This document shows, one piece after another, positions 15,484 to 23,127 of a DNA stretch of 36,398 nucleotides. The translations under genes and the position numbers were made by a program. This DNA comes from an uncultured Prevotella sp. Lineage in GTDB: Bacteria; Bacteroidota; Bacteroidia; Bacteroidales; Bacteroidaceae. How positions within the stretch are numbered: position 1 is the first letter of the stretch; each line of letters opens with the position of its first letter. The notes under the pieces are model-generated. The model saw only the letters and a program-made list of their open reading frames with translations. It was not told the DNA's origin and made no database searches. Where the stretch lies: contig OMXO01000022.1 of assembly GCA_900315035.1 (NCBI GenBank), forward strand, positions 1 through 36,398, read 5' to 3'.

Positions 15484-16515
15484 TTACTCTTCAGCAAAAG
15501 CTGCAGCTTCAGCCTCAGCAATGATGTCTTCACGAGATTTCTCCTTGTGGGAAATATCCGAGAGATCGAATTCAGCGTCGGATGAGTCGGACTGATTATC
15601 TTGAGACTTACGCACCTTTTGACTACGCTTAGGAGTTGATGATTCCTCAGCTGGTGTCTCCGTATGTTCCTGCTCAATGATGAAATTCTGCTCTTGTTCA
15701 GTATCAGGCACAGCCATCGCTGGCTCTTCCTCCATCTTCGTGCGCTCTGTCTTTGCAGCAAAAACGGCATCAACGAACTGTGGTTCACGACGAAGGCGCT
15801 GCAACGTATCCTTCGATGCCAGTTGCTGCGCTTCCTTCTTTGAAAAGCCTGTTCCCACTTCGCCTTCCACACCTTCAAGCATCACTCGGAAACTGAAAAC
15901 CGGACTGCCGTTATCATCCTTCTTCTGCTTAAGCAGCTGATATTCCAGATGCACACGATTCTTCTGAGACCACTCGAGCAACTTAGACTTGAAATTTACC
16001 TCCTTGAAGGCCACCTTATCCAGATTGATATACTTGCCCAGTACACGTTCCTTGAAGAACCACAGACAAGCATCGTAACCTCTGTCGAGATAGATGGCTC
16101 CTACGAGTGCCTCAAAGGCATTTCCCTCTACATAGCTGTTATGCGAATTGGAGTGTCCTGCGGAAAGCAACAGATTACCGAGTCCCATCTCGTTTGCCAC
16201 CTTGCCCAGTGTCTCTCGCGACACGAGCTTCGAACGGGTATTCGTCAGAAACCCCTCACGCTTGCCGTCAAAGTGACGATAGACGATGTAGCCAACAGCT
16301 GCATCGAGTACGGCATCGCCCAGAAATTCCAGACGCTCATTATTCAGCGGCTTTCCCTTCTCATTACGCTTGCGGATGCTCTTATGCATCAGCGCCTGCT
16401 TGTAATACTCGATGTTATGCGGATAAAAACCGAGTATGTCGTAAAGAGAAGAAAAAAGCTCCTTCTCCTTGCGGAAAGGGAGCTTGATTCTATCAATAAT
16501 ATTATTAAGCCTCAT
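15484..16515 (-). CDS. rnc: Ribonuclease III with an acidic C-terminal tail
   Basis: 343 residues from ATG 16515, which overlaps the fabF stop by 11 bases. The RNase III signature NERLEFLGDAVL (59-70; E63, D67) and GNAFEALVGAIYLD (E135) carry the catalytic acidic residues, and a dsRNA-binding domain runs from about 174 to 241 (ending in the KKEAQQLASKDTL helix). It cleaves double-stranded RNA in rRNA and mRNA processing. The last 100 residues (245-343) are low complexity and rich in Glu, Ser and Asp, an extension not found in the 226-residue E. coli enzyme. The longer frame to 16587 is rejected as it would overlap fabF by 83 bases. Confidence 0.94.
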   Translation of the reverse strand: MRLNNIIDRIKLPFRKEKELFSSLYDILGFYPHNIEYYKQALMHKSIRKRNEKGKPLNNERLEFLGDAVLDAAVGYIVYRHFDGKREGFLTNTRSKLVSRETLGKVANEMGLGNLLLSAGHSNSHNSYVEGNAFEALVGAIYLDRGYDACLWFFKERVLGKYINLDKVAFKEVNFKSKLLEWSQKNRVHLEYQLLKQKKDDNGSPVFSFRVMLEGVEGEVGTGFSKKEAQQLASKDTLQRLRREPQFVDAVFAAKTERTKMEEEPAMAVPDTEQEQNFIIEQEHTETPAEESSTPKRSQKVRKSQDNQSDSSDAEFDLSDISHKEKSREDIIAEAEAAAFAEE

Positions 16516-17767
16516 ACTTCTTGAATACCACACAAGCATTGTGACCACCAAAGCCGAAGGTGTTGCTGAGAGCAGCACGTACCTCACGCTTCTGAGCCTT
16601 GTTGAATGTGAAATTCAGGTTGTAGTCGATCTCGGGATCCTCGTCGCCTTCCTCATGATTGATGGTTGGAGGAACGATATCGTTCTGAACAGCCAGAACG
16701 GTAGCCATAGCCTCAACAGCACCAGCAGCACCCAGCAAGTGACCCGTCATTGACTTCGTAGAAGAGATGTTCAACTTGTAGGCAGCCTCACCGAATACCT
16801 CTTTGATAGCCTTAGCCTCAGAGATATCACCAACATGAGTTGAAGTACCGTGAACATTGATATAGTCGATATCCTCAGGCTTCAGTCCTGCATCCTCAAG
16901 AGCATTCTCCATCACGAGCTTAGCACCAAGACCCTCAGGATGAGAAGCTGTGATATGATAAGCATCAGCACTCATACCTGCACCAACCATCTCTGCATAG
17001 ATCTTTGCACCACGAGCCTTAGCGTGCTCAAGTTCCTCGAGAATCAGACAACCTGCACCCTCACCCATGATAAATCCATCGCGGCTTGCACTAAACGGAC
17101 GACTGGCCTTTTCGGGTTCATCGTTACGAGTAGAGAGAGCCTTCATGGCATTGAAACCACCAACACCAGTTTCGCAGATAGCAGCTTCAGCACCACCAGC
17201 AACGATGGCGTTAGCCTTGCCCAGACGAATCAGGTTGAATGCGTCAGCCAGCGCATTTGAAGAAGAAGCACAGGCAGAAGCCGTGATATAGTTGGGACCA
17301 TGGAAGCCGTACATAATAGAAATCTGTCCGGCTGCGATGTCGGCAATCATCTTCGGAATGAAGAATGGATTGAACTTAGGACCATTCTCACGGTTAACAC
17401 CATAATAAGATACCTCTTCCTCGAAAGTCTTGATACCACCGATACCTACACCATAGACAACACCGATGCGGTTCTTGTCCTCAGTATCGAGATCCATCTT
17501 ACTATCTTCTACAGCCTGCTTAGCTGCGATGATGGCAAGCTGGGTATAGCGGTCCATTTTACGGGCCTCTTTACGATCAATATAGGCATTGATATCCAGA
17601 TTCTTTACCTCACAAGCAAACTGTGTTTTGAATTTTTCGGGGTCGAAAAGTGTAATAGGTGCTGCACCGCTAACGCCGTTTATAAGGTTCTTCCAAGTCT
17701 CCTCAGGAGAATTGCCAACTGGCGTTACTGCGCCAAGACCTGTTACAACAACTCTTTTTAATTCCAT
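16505..17767 (-). CDS. fabF: Beta-ketoacyl-ACP synthase II
   Basis: 420 residues. The thiolase-fold condensing-enzyme residues are all present: C166 in ASACASSS, H306 in NVHGTSTH, and H343 in TGHLLGAAGA. It elongates acyl-ACP with malonyl-ACP in cytoplasmic fatty-acid synthesis. It follows acpP, which supplies its carrier, with an intrinsic hairpin (17773-17814) in the 62-base gap, and precedes rnc with an 11-base overlap. The acpP-fabF-rnc order is widely conserved in bacteria. Confidence 0.97.
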   Translation of the reverse strand: MELKRVVVTGLGAVTPVGNSPEETWKNLINGVSGAAPITLFDPEKFKTQFACEVKNLDINAYIDRKEARKMDRYTQLAIIAAKQAVEDSKMDLDTEDKNRIGVVYGVGIGGIKTFEEEVSYYGVNRENGPKFNPFFIPKMIADIAAGQISIMYGFHGPNYITASACASSSNALADAFNLIRLGKANAIVAGGAEAAICETGVGGFNAMKALSTRNDEPEKASRPFSASRDGFIMGEGAGCLILEELEHAKARGAKIYAEMVGAGMSADAYHITASHPEGLGAKLVMENALEDAGLKPEDIDYINVHGTSTHVGDISEAKAIKEVFGEAAYKLNISSTKSMTGHLLGAAGAVEAMATVLAVQNDIVPPTINHEEGDEDPEIDYNLNFTFNKAQKREVRAALSNTFGFGGHNACVVFKKYEA

Positions 17768-17772
17768 AAGCT

Positions 17773-17814
17773 AAAAAAAATAATATGGGCTGTCTCACAC
17801 CTGAAACAACCCAT
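17773..17814 (-). terminator. Intrinsic hairpin between acpP and fabF (attenuator-like)
   Basis: Arms 17785-17796 and 17803-17814 pair along 12 positions in the minus-strand RNA (ten Watson-Crick, two G-U) around a 6-base loop. Downstream on the minus strand come ATTA and eight T's (17780-17773). This is a full terminator layout inside an operon, which would leave acpP mRNA in excess of fabF-rnc mRNA by partial read-through. Confidence 0.8.
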
Positions 17815-17829
17815 AATAATAAGATCTAT

Positions 17830-18066
17830 TTATTTTGCGTTCTCCTCGATGTAAGCGATAGCATCACCTACAGTACCGATCTTCTCAGCCTTGTCATCGG
17901 GAATAGAGATACCAAACTCCTTCTCAAATTCCATAATCAGCTCAACGGTATCCAGTGAATCTGCACCCAGATCATTTGTGAAGCTAGCTTCTGCCTTAAC
18001 TTCTGCCTCATCTACACCGAGTTTATCAACGATAATTGCCTTTACTTTGCTTTCAATTTCTGACAT
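17830..18066 (-). CDS. acpP: Acyl carrier protein
   Basis: 78 residues, acidic, four-helix ACP. The phosphopantetheine site is S37 in [10 protein letters not shown]. It carries growing acyl chains for FabF and for lipid A and phospholipid acyltransferases. It has its own promoter (18142-18173) with a leader of about 70 bases and is the first gene of the acpP-fabF-rnc unit. The gene ends 15 bases before the hairpin that separates it from fabF. Confidence 0.97.
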   Translation of the reverse strand: MSEIESKVKAIIVDKLGVDEAEVKAEASFTNDLGADSLDTVELIMEFEKEFGISIPDDKAEKIGTVGDAIAYIEENAK

Positions 18067-18141
18067 AATTGTAATACTTTAAAATGTTAATAATGATTTT
18101 GCTATCTTGAAAATTTTCCAGCTCTTAGCTGAAATCGGGTG

Positions 18142-18173
18142 CAAAGTAACACATTTTCTTTCACTTACGCAAA
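18142..18173 (-). promoter_or_regulatory. Bacteroidota promoter for acpP
   Basis: Minus strand TTTG (18173-18170), 20 bases, TTACTTTG (18149-18142); one mismatch to TAnnTTTG. Transcription would begin near 18136. Confidence 0.7.
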
Positions 18174-18197
18174 CTTTTTTAAGAAAATCTTATCCTC

Positions 18198-18228
18198 TTT
18201 TGCACAAACATAGGTTAATTGTGCAAAA
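18198..18228. promoter_or_regulatory. Inverted repeat in the acpP / DUF4254 divergent gap (possible operator)
   Basis: TTTTGCACAA (18198-18207) and TTGTGCAAAA (18219-18228) are perfect 10-base complements separated by 11 bases. There is no T-tract at the correct end on either strand, so it does not look like a terminator. It lies between the divergent acpP and DUF4254 promoters. Confidence 0.45.
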
Positions 18229-18295
18229 AAATGCCATTTTTGTGTGCGTTTACAACTTCAAAATTGCAAAATTTGATGAAAATATGAATAATTAG

Positions 18296-18326
18296 TTGGT
18301 TAATTAAAAAAGTTTCAGTAGTTTTG
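18296..18326 (+). promoter_or_regulatory. Bacteroidota promoter for the DUF4254-GT9-rubredoxin operon
   Basis: TTG (18296-18298), 20 bases, TAGTTTTG (18319-18326). Transcription would start near 18332, about 17 bases before the ATG at 18349. Confidence 0.78.
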
Positions 18327-18348
18327 CGGAATAAAACTAAAAATAAAT

Positions 18349-18951
18349 ATGTCATTTACAGAAAATGCAAATCAGATTTTCAATCGGGCTATTAATGACT
18401 ATCATCTTACTGATGATGTAAATACCCCAATTCATAATCCATATGTCAAGGACAGCATAGAGTATAGTCTCTATCTGAAATGTTGGATTGACACTGTCCA
18501 ATGGCATTACGAGGATATCATCCGTGATCCACATATTGATCCTTTGGAGGCTTTGGCACTTAAACGAAAGATAGACCGCAGTAATCAGGATCGTACGGAT
18601 CTTGTAGAAGAGATAGATTCTTATTTCCGTACAGAATATAGTCATGTGGTTCCGATGCCAGATGCCCGTCTCAATACAGAGAGTCCTGCGTGGGCTGTAG
18701 ATCGCCTGAGTATCCTTGCACTGAAAATCTATCACATGCAGGAACAGGTAAATCGTCAGGATGCTGAGCCTGCTCATATTCAGAAATGTCAGGCAAAGCT
18801 TAATGTACTGTTGGAACAGCAGAAAGACCTGTCGCTGGCTATCGACCAGTTATTAGAGGATATTGAAGCTGGTCGTAAGTACATGAAGGTATATCGCCAA
18901 ATGAAGATGTACAACGACCCTGAAACTAACCCGATACTCTACAAGAAGTGA
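18349..18951 (+). CDS. DUF4254 family protein
   Basis: 200 residues, mostly predicted helix, no signal peptide or membrane segment, so cytoplasmic. It matches the DUF4254 pattern (N-terminal helix with NQIFNRAINDYH, central WAVDRLSILALKIYHMQEQ and a C-terminal coiled helix). No catalytic motif is apparent. The gene stop overlaps the GTG start of the GT9 gene (GTGA, 18948-18951), a pairing suggesting that it assists or regulates sugar transfer to LPS. The role is inferred from the neighbour only. Confidence 0.85.
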   Translation: MSFTENANQIFNRAINDYHLTDDVNTPIHNPYVKDSIEYSLYLKCWIDTVQWHYEDIIRDPHIDPLEALALKRKIDRSNQDRTDLVEEIDSYFRTEYSHVVPMPDARLNTESPAWAVDRLSILALKIYHMQEQVNRQDAEPAHIQKCQAKLNVLLEQQKDLSLAIDQLLEDIEAGRKYMKVYRQMKMYNDPETNPILYKK

Positions 18952-20000
18952 AAAAAGAACATATTCTTGTCATACGATTCTCTGCTTTAGGCGATGTGGC
19001 TATGGCCGTTCCTGTGGTATGGGCTTTGGCTACCCAATATCCTGATATTCGTGTTACAGTACTGAGTAAAAGCTTTGCCCGTACCCTCTTCGAGGATCTG
19101 GCACCTAACGTGAATTTCATGGAGGCAGACCTGAACAGTGAATATCATGGAGTGAAGGGACTCAATGCACTCTATCGCCGATTAGTAGCCAAGCAGTTTA
19201 CAAAAATTGCTGATTTGCATAACGTGCTCCGTTCTGACTATCTCAGAATGCGATTCAATCTGGGCAGATACAGAGTAGAACATATCGATAAGCATCGTCG
19301 TCAGCGACGAAAACTCGTCTCATATAAAAATAAGGTAAGACAACAACTACCCAGTTCGTTTGAGAATTATGCTGAGGTGTTTAAACGTCTTGGCTATCCC
19401 ATTGATATCAGCAAATTCCATTCAATATTTCCTGAAGAAGGCGGAAATATCAATCTGTTGCCTGCTATCTTCGGACCTAAAAAAAGCTTTGAACAATGGA
19501 TAGGCATTGCTCCTTTTGCTGCTCACGATGGAAAAATCTATCCTCCTGAAATGATGGAAAAAGTGATTTTCCAACTTATACAAAAATATCCTAAAGCCCG
19601 TATCTTCTTATTCGGCAAAGGTGAGCATGAGAATAGATACTTTCGGTTATGGTGTGAACAATGGCATCAGTGTATCAATATCAGCAGATATTGTGAAAAC
19701 ATGTATCAAGAACTGATTGTGATGAGCCATCTCGATGTAATGCTCTCTATGGATTCTGCAAATATGCATTTGGCTTCGCTGACGGCTATACCTGTAGTCA
19801 GTGTTTGGGGAGCTACGCATCCAATGGCTGGATTCCTTGGATTTAACCAGAATAACGAGAATGTCATACAGGTTAATTTAGACTGCCGCCCTTGTAGTAT
19901 TTTTGGTAATAAGCCTTGTAAACGCGGTGACTATGCTTGCTTAAACAACATTCCGCCAGAACGGATTGTTGAGAGAATAGAATCTATTATTAATAACTAA
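18948..20000 (+). CDS. GT9 family glycosyltransferase (LPS heptosyltransferase type)
   Basis: 350 residues. The start is GTG, fixed by the GTGA overlap with the gene before. HILVIRFSALGDVAMAVPVV at 5-24 is the GT9 heptosyltransferase N-terminal motif, and the C-terminal domain has SHLDVMLSMDSANMHLASLTAIPVVSVWGATHP-type sequence, in which the D-S-A-N-x-H-L-A-S and VWGATHP motifs form the ADP-sugar site. A cysteine-rich segment (CRPCSIFGNKPCKRGDYAC, about 315-333) near the end is usual in many family members. It adds heptose or a related sugar to the LPS core on the cytoplasmic face. Specific donor and position are unknown. Confidence 0.9.
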   Translation: MKKEHILVIRFSALGDVAMAVPVVWALATQYPDIRVTVLSKSFARTLFEDLAPNVNFMEADLNSEYHGVKGLNALYRRLVAKQFTKIADLHNVLRSDYLRMRFNLGRYRVEHIDKHRRQRRKLVSYKNKVRQQLPSSFENYAEVFKRLGYPIDISKFHSIFPEEGGNINLLPAIFGPKKSFEQWIGIAPFAAHDGKIYPPEMMEKVIFQLIQKYPKARIFLFGKGEHENRYFRLWCEQWHQCINISRYCENMYQELIVMSHLDVMLSMDSANMHLASLTAIPVVSVWGATHPMAGFLGFNQNNENVIQVNLDCRPCSIFGNKPCKRGDYACLNNIPPERIVERIESIINN

Positions 20001-20015
20001 ACAACAATTACGATT

Positions 20016-20180
20016 ATGAAAAAGTATGTTTGTGACGTATGTGGTTACGTTTATGACCCAGCAGAGGGCGACGCTGATGGCGGCATTGCTCCAGGAACAG
20101 CATTCGAAGACATTCCTGAAGATTGGGTTTGCCCAGTCTGTGGAGTTGGTAAGAGTGACTTCTCTCCTGTTGACGAATAA
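20016..20180 (+). CDS. Rubredoxin
   Basis: 54 residues, coded 16 bases after the GT9 stop. The Fe site is formed by C6-x-x-C9 ([12 protein letters not shown]) and C39-x-x-C42 ([13 protein letters not shown]), the exact rubredoxin pattern and length. It is a one-electron carrier, in anaerobes often serving superoxide or peroxide reduction. The gene is complete with ATG and TAA and ends just before a strong hairpin terminator. Why it follows a glycosyltransferase is not apparent; the pairing may be only co-transcription. Confidence 0.96.
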   Translation: MKKYVCDVCGYVYDPAEGDADGGIAPGTAFEDIPEDWVCPVCGVGKSDFSPVDE

Positions 20181-20216
20181 TAAATAAGGTGGAAAAATTT
20201 CCACCTTATTTATTTT
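20181..20216. terminator. Bidirectional terminator between rubredoxin and the methyltransferase gene
   Basis: Symmetric repeat TAAATAAGGTGG (20181-20192) and CCACCTTATTTA (20201-20212) with AAAAATTT between; the pairing also extends into the loop and beyond the ends. T-rich runs follow on the plus strand and A-rich ones precede, so it can stop transcription from both sides. Confidence 0.85.
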
Positions 20217-20751
20217 ATGGGACTAAAACCATATTTTTGGCAAAGTGCCAGATAATAATGCCAGCAGTAACAGAAACATTCATGGAGTGTTTTGTGCCAA
20301 ACTGAGGGATCTCCAGACAACCATCAGACGCATCGATGACTTCCTGATGGACGCCTTTAACCTCATTACCTAATATGACAGCATATTTTTTATCAAATGC
20401 AGGTTTGAAATTCTGAAGCATGGTAGAGCCATGAGCCTGTTCAACAGAGTAAATGTTGTAACCAGCTTCTTTTAATTCTTTAATTGCATCTACAGCAGAA
20501 TTAAATGATTTCCATTCCACACTGTCTTCTGCACCTAATGCCGTCTTATGAATCTCAGCACTTGGAGGAGTCGAGGTTATACCACATAGATAGACAGCCT
20601 CAATACGGAAAGCATCTCCAGTACGAAACACACTACCCACATTATGCATCGAACGTACATCGTCGAGCACTACTATCAATGGTAACTTTTTTGCCTGTTT
20701 GAATTCATCAACAGACAGACGATTCATCTCTATCGTACGTAATTTCTTCAT
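20215..20751 (-). CDS. TrmH/SpoU-family RNA 2'-O-methyltransferase
   Basis: 178 residues from ATG 20751. SPOUT motif 1 is LDDVRSMHNVGSVFRTGDAF (N and R as in TrmH), motif 2 is VILGNEVKGV, and motif 3 is IPQFGTKHSMNVSVTAG, with the deep trefoil knot expected at the C-terminus. It transfers a methyl group from AdoMet to a ribose 2'-OH of tRNA or rRNA; which RNA cannot be told. The start at 20751 fits the promoter, whose -7 element ends at 20760, so the mRNA would be leaderless or nearly so. The longer frame beginning at 20790 lies inside the promoter and is rejected. Confidence 0.9.
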   Translation of the reverse strand: MKKLRTIEMNRLSVDEFKQAKKLPLIVVLDDVRSMHNVGSVFRTGDAFRIEAVYLCGITSTPPSAEIHKTALGAEDSVEWKSFNSAVDAIKELKEAGYNIYSVEQAHGSTMLQNFKPAFDKKYAVILGNEVKGVHQEVIDASDGCLEIPQFGTKHSMNVSVTAGIIIWHFAKNMVLVP

Positions 20752-20759
20752 CTTGGCTG

Positions 20760-20792
20760 CAAAGTTACGACTAAGAAACCAATAATCCAAAA
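20760..20792 (-). promoter_or_regulatory. Full Bacteroidota promoter for the TrmH-type gene
   Basis: Minus strand TTTTG (20792-20788), 20 bases, TAACTTTG (20767-20760): both elements match. The ATG at 20751 is 9 bases past the -7 element, so the transcript is almost leaderless. The -33 box abuts the DnaA-box cluster. Confidence 0.85.
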
Positions 20793-20794
20793 GT

Positions 20795-21163
20795 TATGTG
20801 GAAAACCTGTTGATAAGTATGTGGAAAAATAAGCGAATTACCCACAATTTTCACTTTGACTTGTCTCACTATGGGATATCCACAGGTTTATTCTACACAT
20901 TTTCTGAAGATTTCCACAATTTTTTGCAGAAAAGAAATATAAACTTATTAAATTTGCACCGAAAATGGATATTGTGGATAAAATGCCTTATATACTCATA
21001 ATCAGCAGAAAAGAGTTCACAGTAAGTATTGATAACGTGAAATAACAAATGTATAACTTATCTGCCAAGAAACTAAGCAGAAAGTTTTCAAGATATTCAC
21101 AGCATATCATACTTCTAATTCTATTTTTAAAAGAAAGAAATATATAAAAAATAAAATATTGTC
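20795..21163. other. Candidate replication origin: cluster of DnaA-box-like sites with AT-rich tract
   Basis: This 369-base gap holds no credible gene. Against TTATCCACA: 20973-20981 (minus) is perfect; 20797-20805 and 20820-20828 (minus, TTTTCCACA), 20838-20846 (TTACCCACA) and 20876-20884 (ATATCCACA) have one mismatch; 20910-20918, 20891-20899 and 21093-21101 are weaker. About 0.1-0.2 sites with one or no mismatch would be expected by chance. The right end, 21112-21163, is almost pure A/T (possible unwinding element). oriC away from dnaA is known in Bacteroidota. Spot counts of G and C in flanking genes did not show a clean skew switch, and dnaA itself is not in the window. It may instead be a DnaA-titration or regulatory cluster. 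Confidence 0.6.
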
Positions 21164-22108
21164 ATGTTGAAAACAGAAGATCTGAAGACGGAAATCCGTC
21201 GTATGTGTGAAGAAAAAGGTGCTATCATCCTGGCTCACTATTATACGATAGGTGATATTCAGGATATTGCAGATTTTGTAGGCGACTCTTTGGCATTAGC
21301 TCGTAAGGCTGCAGAGACAGATGCTAAAATCATGGTGATGTGTGGTGTACACTTTATGGCAGAAACCTGTAAACTGCTGTCGCCTGATAAGATGGTACTT
21401 TGTCCAGACTTGAATGCTGGATGTTCTTTGGCTGATTCTTGTAAGGCTGAGGATTTGAAGAAATTCAAGGATGAGCATCCAGGTTATCAAGTCATTTCTT
21501 ATGTCAATACGACAGCAGCTGTTAAAGCATTGACCGATGTTGTTGTTACCAGTGGTAATGCTAAGAAGGTAGTTGATCAGTTACCAAAGGATGCCAAGCT
21601 TATTTTTGGTCCTGACTATAATCTTGGAAATTATATTAATGAAGTAACAGGTCGCAATATGTTGCTTTGGAATGGTGGTTGTCATGTGCATGAGCGTTTC
21701 TCTGTCAATAAGATTTTAGAACTGAAGAAACAATATCCTGATGCTGTAGTGATGGCTCATCTGGAGTGTAAGGGACCAGTCTTGGCAGTTGCCGACGTTA
21801 AGGGAAGTACTGCCACCATGCTCAATTATGCCCAACAGTATGACGATAAACAATATATTGTGGCTACAGAGGCTGGTATTCTCCACGAGATGCAGCGAAC
21901 TTGTCCAGACAAGGAATTTATCCCTGTGCCTCCTGAAATCAGCGAGAGCGGCTTGGAATGCAGCTGTAATGAATGTCAGTATATGAAGATGAATACTCTA
22001 GAAAAAGTTTATAACTGTTTAAAGACTGAAAGTCCTCAGATAGAGATTGATCCAAAGATAGCTAAAGAAGCCGTAAAGCCTATAGAAAGAATGCTGGAGT
22101 TGAGTTAA
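21164..22108 (+). CDS. nadA: Quinolinate synthase A
   Basis: 314 residues. The [4Fe-4S] ligand regions of NadA are present: C87 in LNAGCSLADSC, C173 in WNGGCHVHERF, and the third in CSCNECQYMKMNTLE (C268 or C271). Substrate-binding segments such as AHYYTIGDIQDIADFVGDSL (24-43) and the AHLECKGPV and ATEAGILHEM stretches are intact. It makes quinolinate from iminoaspartate and dihydroxyacetone phosphate, the first committed product of NAD synthesis. nadB and nadC are not alongside, unlike many genomes. It lies directly beside the DnaA-box cluster. No TAnnTTTG promoter element was found upstream, and a hairpin terminator overlaps the stop. Confidence 0.96.
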   Translation: MLKTEDLKTEIRRMCEEKGAIILAHYYTIGDIQDIADFVGDSLALARKAAETDAKIMVMCGVHFMAETCKLLSPDKMVLCPDLNAGCSLADSCKAEDLKKFKDEHPGYQVISYVNTTAAVKALTDVVVTSGNAKKVVDQLPKDAKLIFGPDYNLGNYINEVTGRNMLLWNGGCHVHERFSVNKILELKKQYPDAVVMAHLECKGPVLAVADVKGSTATMLNYAQQYDDKQYIVATEAGILHEMQRTCPDKEFIPVPPEISESGLECSCNECQYMKMNTLEKVYNCLKTESPQIEIDPKIAKEAVKPIERMLELS

Positions 22109-22125
22109 GCTCCAGCATTCTTTTT
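22086..22125 (+). terminator. Terminator overlapping the nadA stop
   Basis: Perfect 14-base arms AAAGAATGCTGGAG (22086-22099) and CTCCAGCATTCTTT (22110-22123), 10-base loop with the TAA stop, then T-rich sequence. It may also stop the opposing acyltransferase transcript, which ends at 22163. Confidence 0.85.
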
Positions 22126-22162
22126 CTTAATCAATACCTTTTTTCCATTGATGATATATATG

Positions 22163-23122
22163 TTATTTTTCGCTTTTTATGATAAATCGTGATAAATTCA
22201 GGATAATCCATGTAATAGTTGTAATTAATAAATACACCAATAAGAGGGTAAGAAGATAGTGAGATAAGTAGCCATTATATGGAATGCCTATTTTATTCAT
22301 CAGTATGGAAACAATTGATGGACAACCTCCACATAGGAAATAGTATATGATACAATGCTGTCCAATCCATTCAATTATCTTGCAACGTGGTATATACTTT
22401 ATAAGAGTAATCACAAATAAGAGCCATGCAATAGTATCAGCTAAGAATAATGGAGCACTTTCTATGGCAATATTTCGCATAGGCAGATCAACATCATATT
22501 CATATATTTTTATAAAGATAAGAATCAATAAAAGTAATGATGAATATAATGGCTTGTTAATAGTGTGGAAATAGTCTCTGTATTGGTGGTAGAGATAGCC
22601 TGAATATAGGAAAGAAACTGCTAATAAAGCATCCTGCCATTGCCAATAATTTTGTTGATTATATGGGATAATATAGTAGATAATTAAGCAAGCTACAGCA
22701 GCAATGGATAACCATAAAGTTTTTCTACATTTTATCATCATTAAAGTTGTGAAAAACAGTTCTCCTACTATCAATGCCGCTATGAACCACGATGCCCTTC
22801 CACTAAGAATATTGAAAACTGTTTCTATCCAGTCTATACTTTCCTGTCTCAACAGAGTTTTTGGAACAGCAATTAATGATGTGAATATAAAATAGGGTAT
22901 AACCAGCGACTTAACGATTGATTTTATCTTCTTGATATAGTCTAATTCACCCTGACGATAGAATAGATAACCAGATATGAAATAGAATAGTACGATAGCA
23001 TTGGTGGTATAGATATAATAAGGTGTTACATTATATTCCTTGTAATACACTTCTGTGTGAAATGCAAGAATAAGTAACATTGAAAAACCTCGTAGAAAGT
23101 CTATCCACCGTACTCTTTCCAT
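22163..23122 (-). CDS. Acyltransferase-3 family membrane protein (third in the window, AT-rich)
   Basis: 319 residues from ATG 23122, the start whose product begins MERVRWIDFLRGFSMLLILAFH, with R11 and H22 in the family's R...H arrangement. An ATG at 23152 would overlap porZ by 25 bases. About ten hydrophobic helices follow, including AIVLFYFISGYLFYR, which has the SGY pattern of acyltransferase-3 helix 2. It begins 5 bases after the porZ stop, so it is almost certainly in the same transcript. It is much poorer in GC than the two acyltransferases at 2939-4974, which suggests a different history. A role modifying the LPS handled by the type IX system is possible but is inference. Confidence 0.85.
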   Translation of the reverse strand: MERVRWIDFLRGFSMLLILAFHTEVYYKEYNVTPYYIYTTNAIVLFYFISGYLFYRQGELDYIKKIKSIVKSLVIPYFIFTSLIAVPKTLLRQESIDWIETVFNILSGRASWFIAALIVGELFFTTLMMIKCRKTLWLSIAAVACLIIYYIIPYNQQNYWQWQDALLAVSFLYSGYLYHQYRDYFHTINKPLYSSLLLLILIFIKIYEYDVDLPMRNIAIESAPLFLADTIAWLLFVITLIKYIPRCKIIEWIGQHCIIYYFLCGGCPSIVSILMNKIGIPYNGYLSHYLLTLLLVYLLITTITWIILNLSRFIIKSEK

Positions 23123-23127
23123 ATTGA

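Noticed and set aside
15366-15878. 170-codon minus-strand frame over the rnc tail
   Set aside because: Another frame of the RNase III tail region; very rich in Arg, Ser and Leu with no start context or family.
20798-21001. 67-codon plus-strand frame in the DnaA-box gap
   Set aside because: Composition follows the box repeats, no homologue pattern, and no promoter; the gap is better read as non-coding.
22126-22162. Weak hairpin ATCAAT...ATTGAT as a separate terminator for the AT-rich acyltransferase
   Set aside because: Only six pairs and no following T-tract in the right direction; the symmetric nadA hairpin is the likelier stop.
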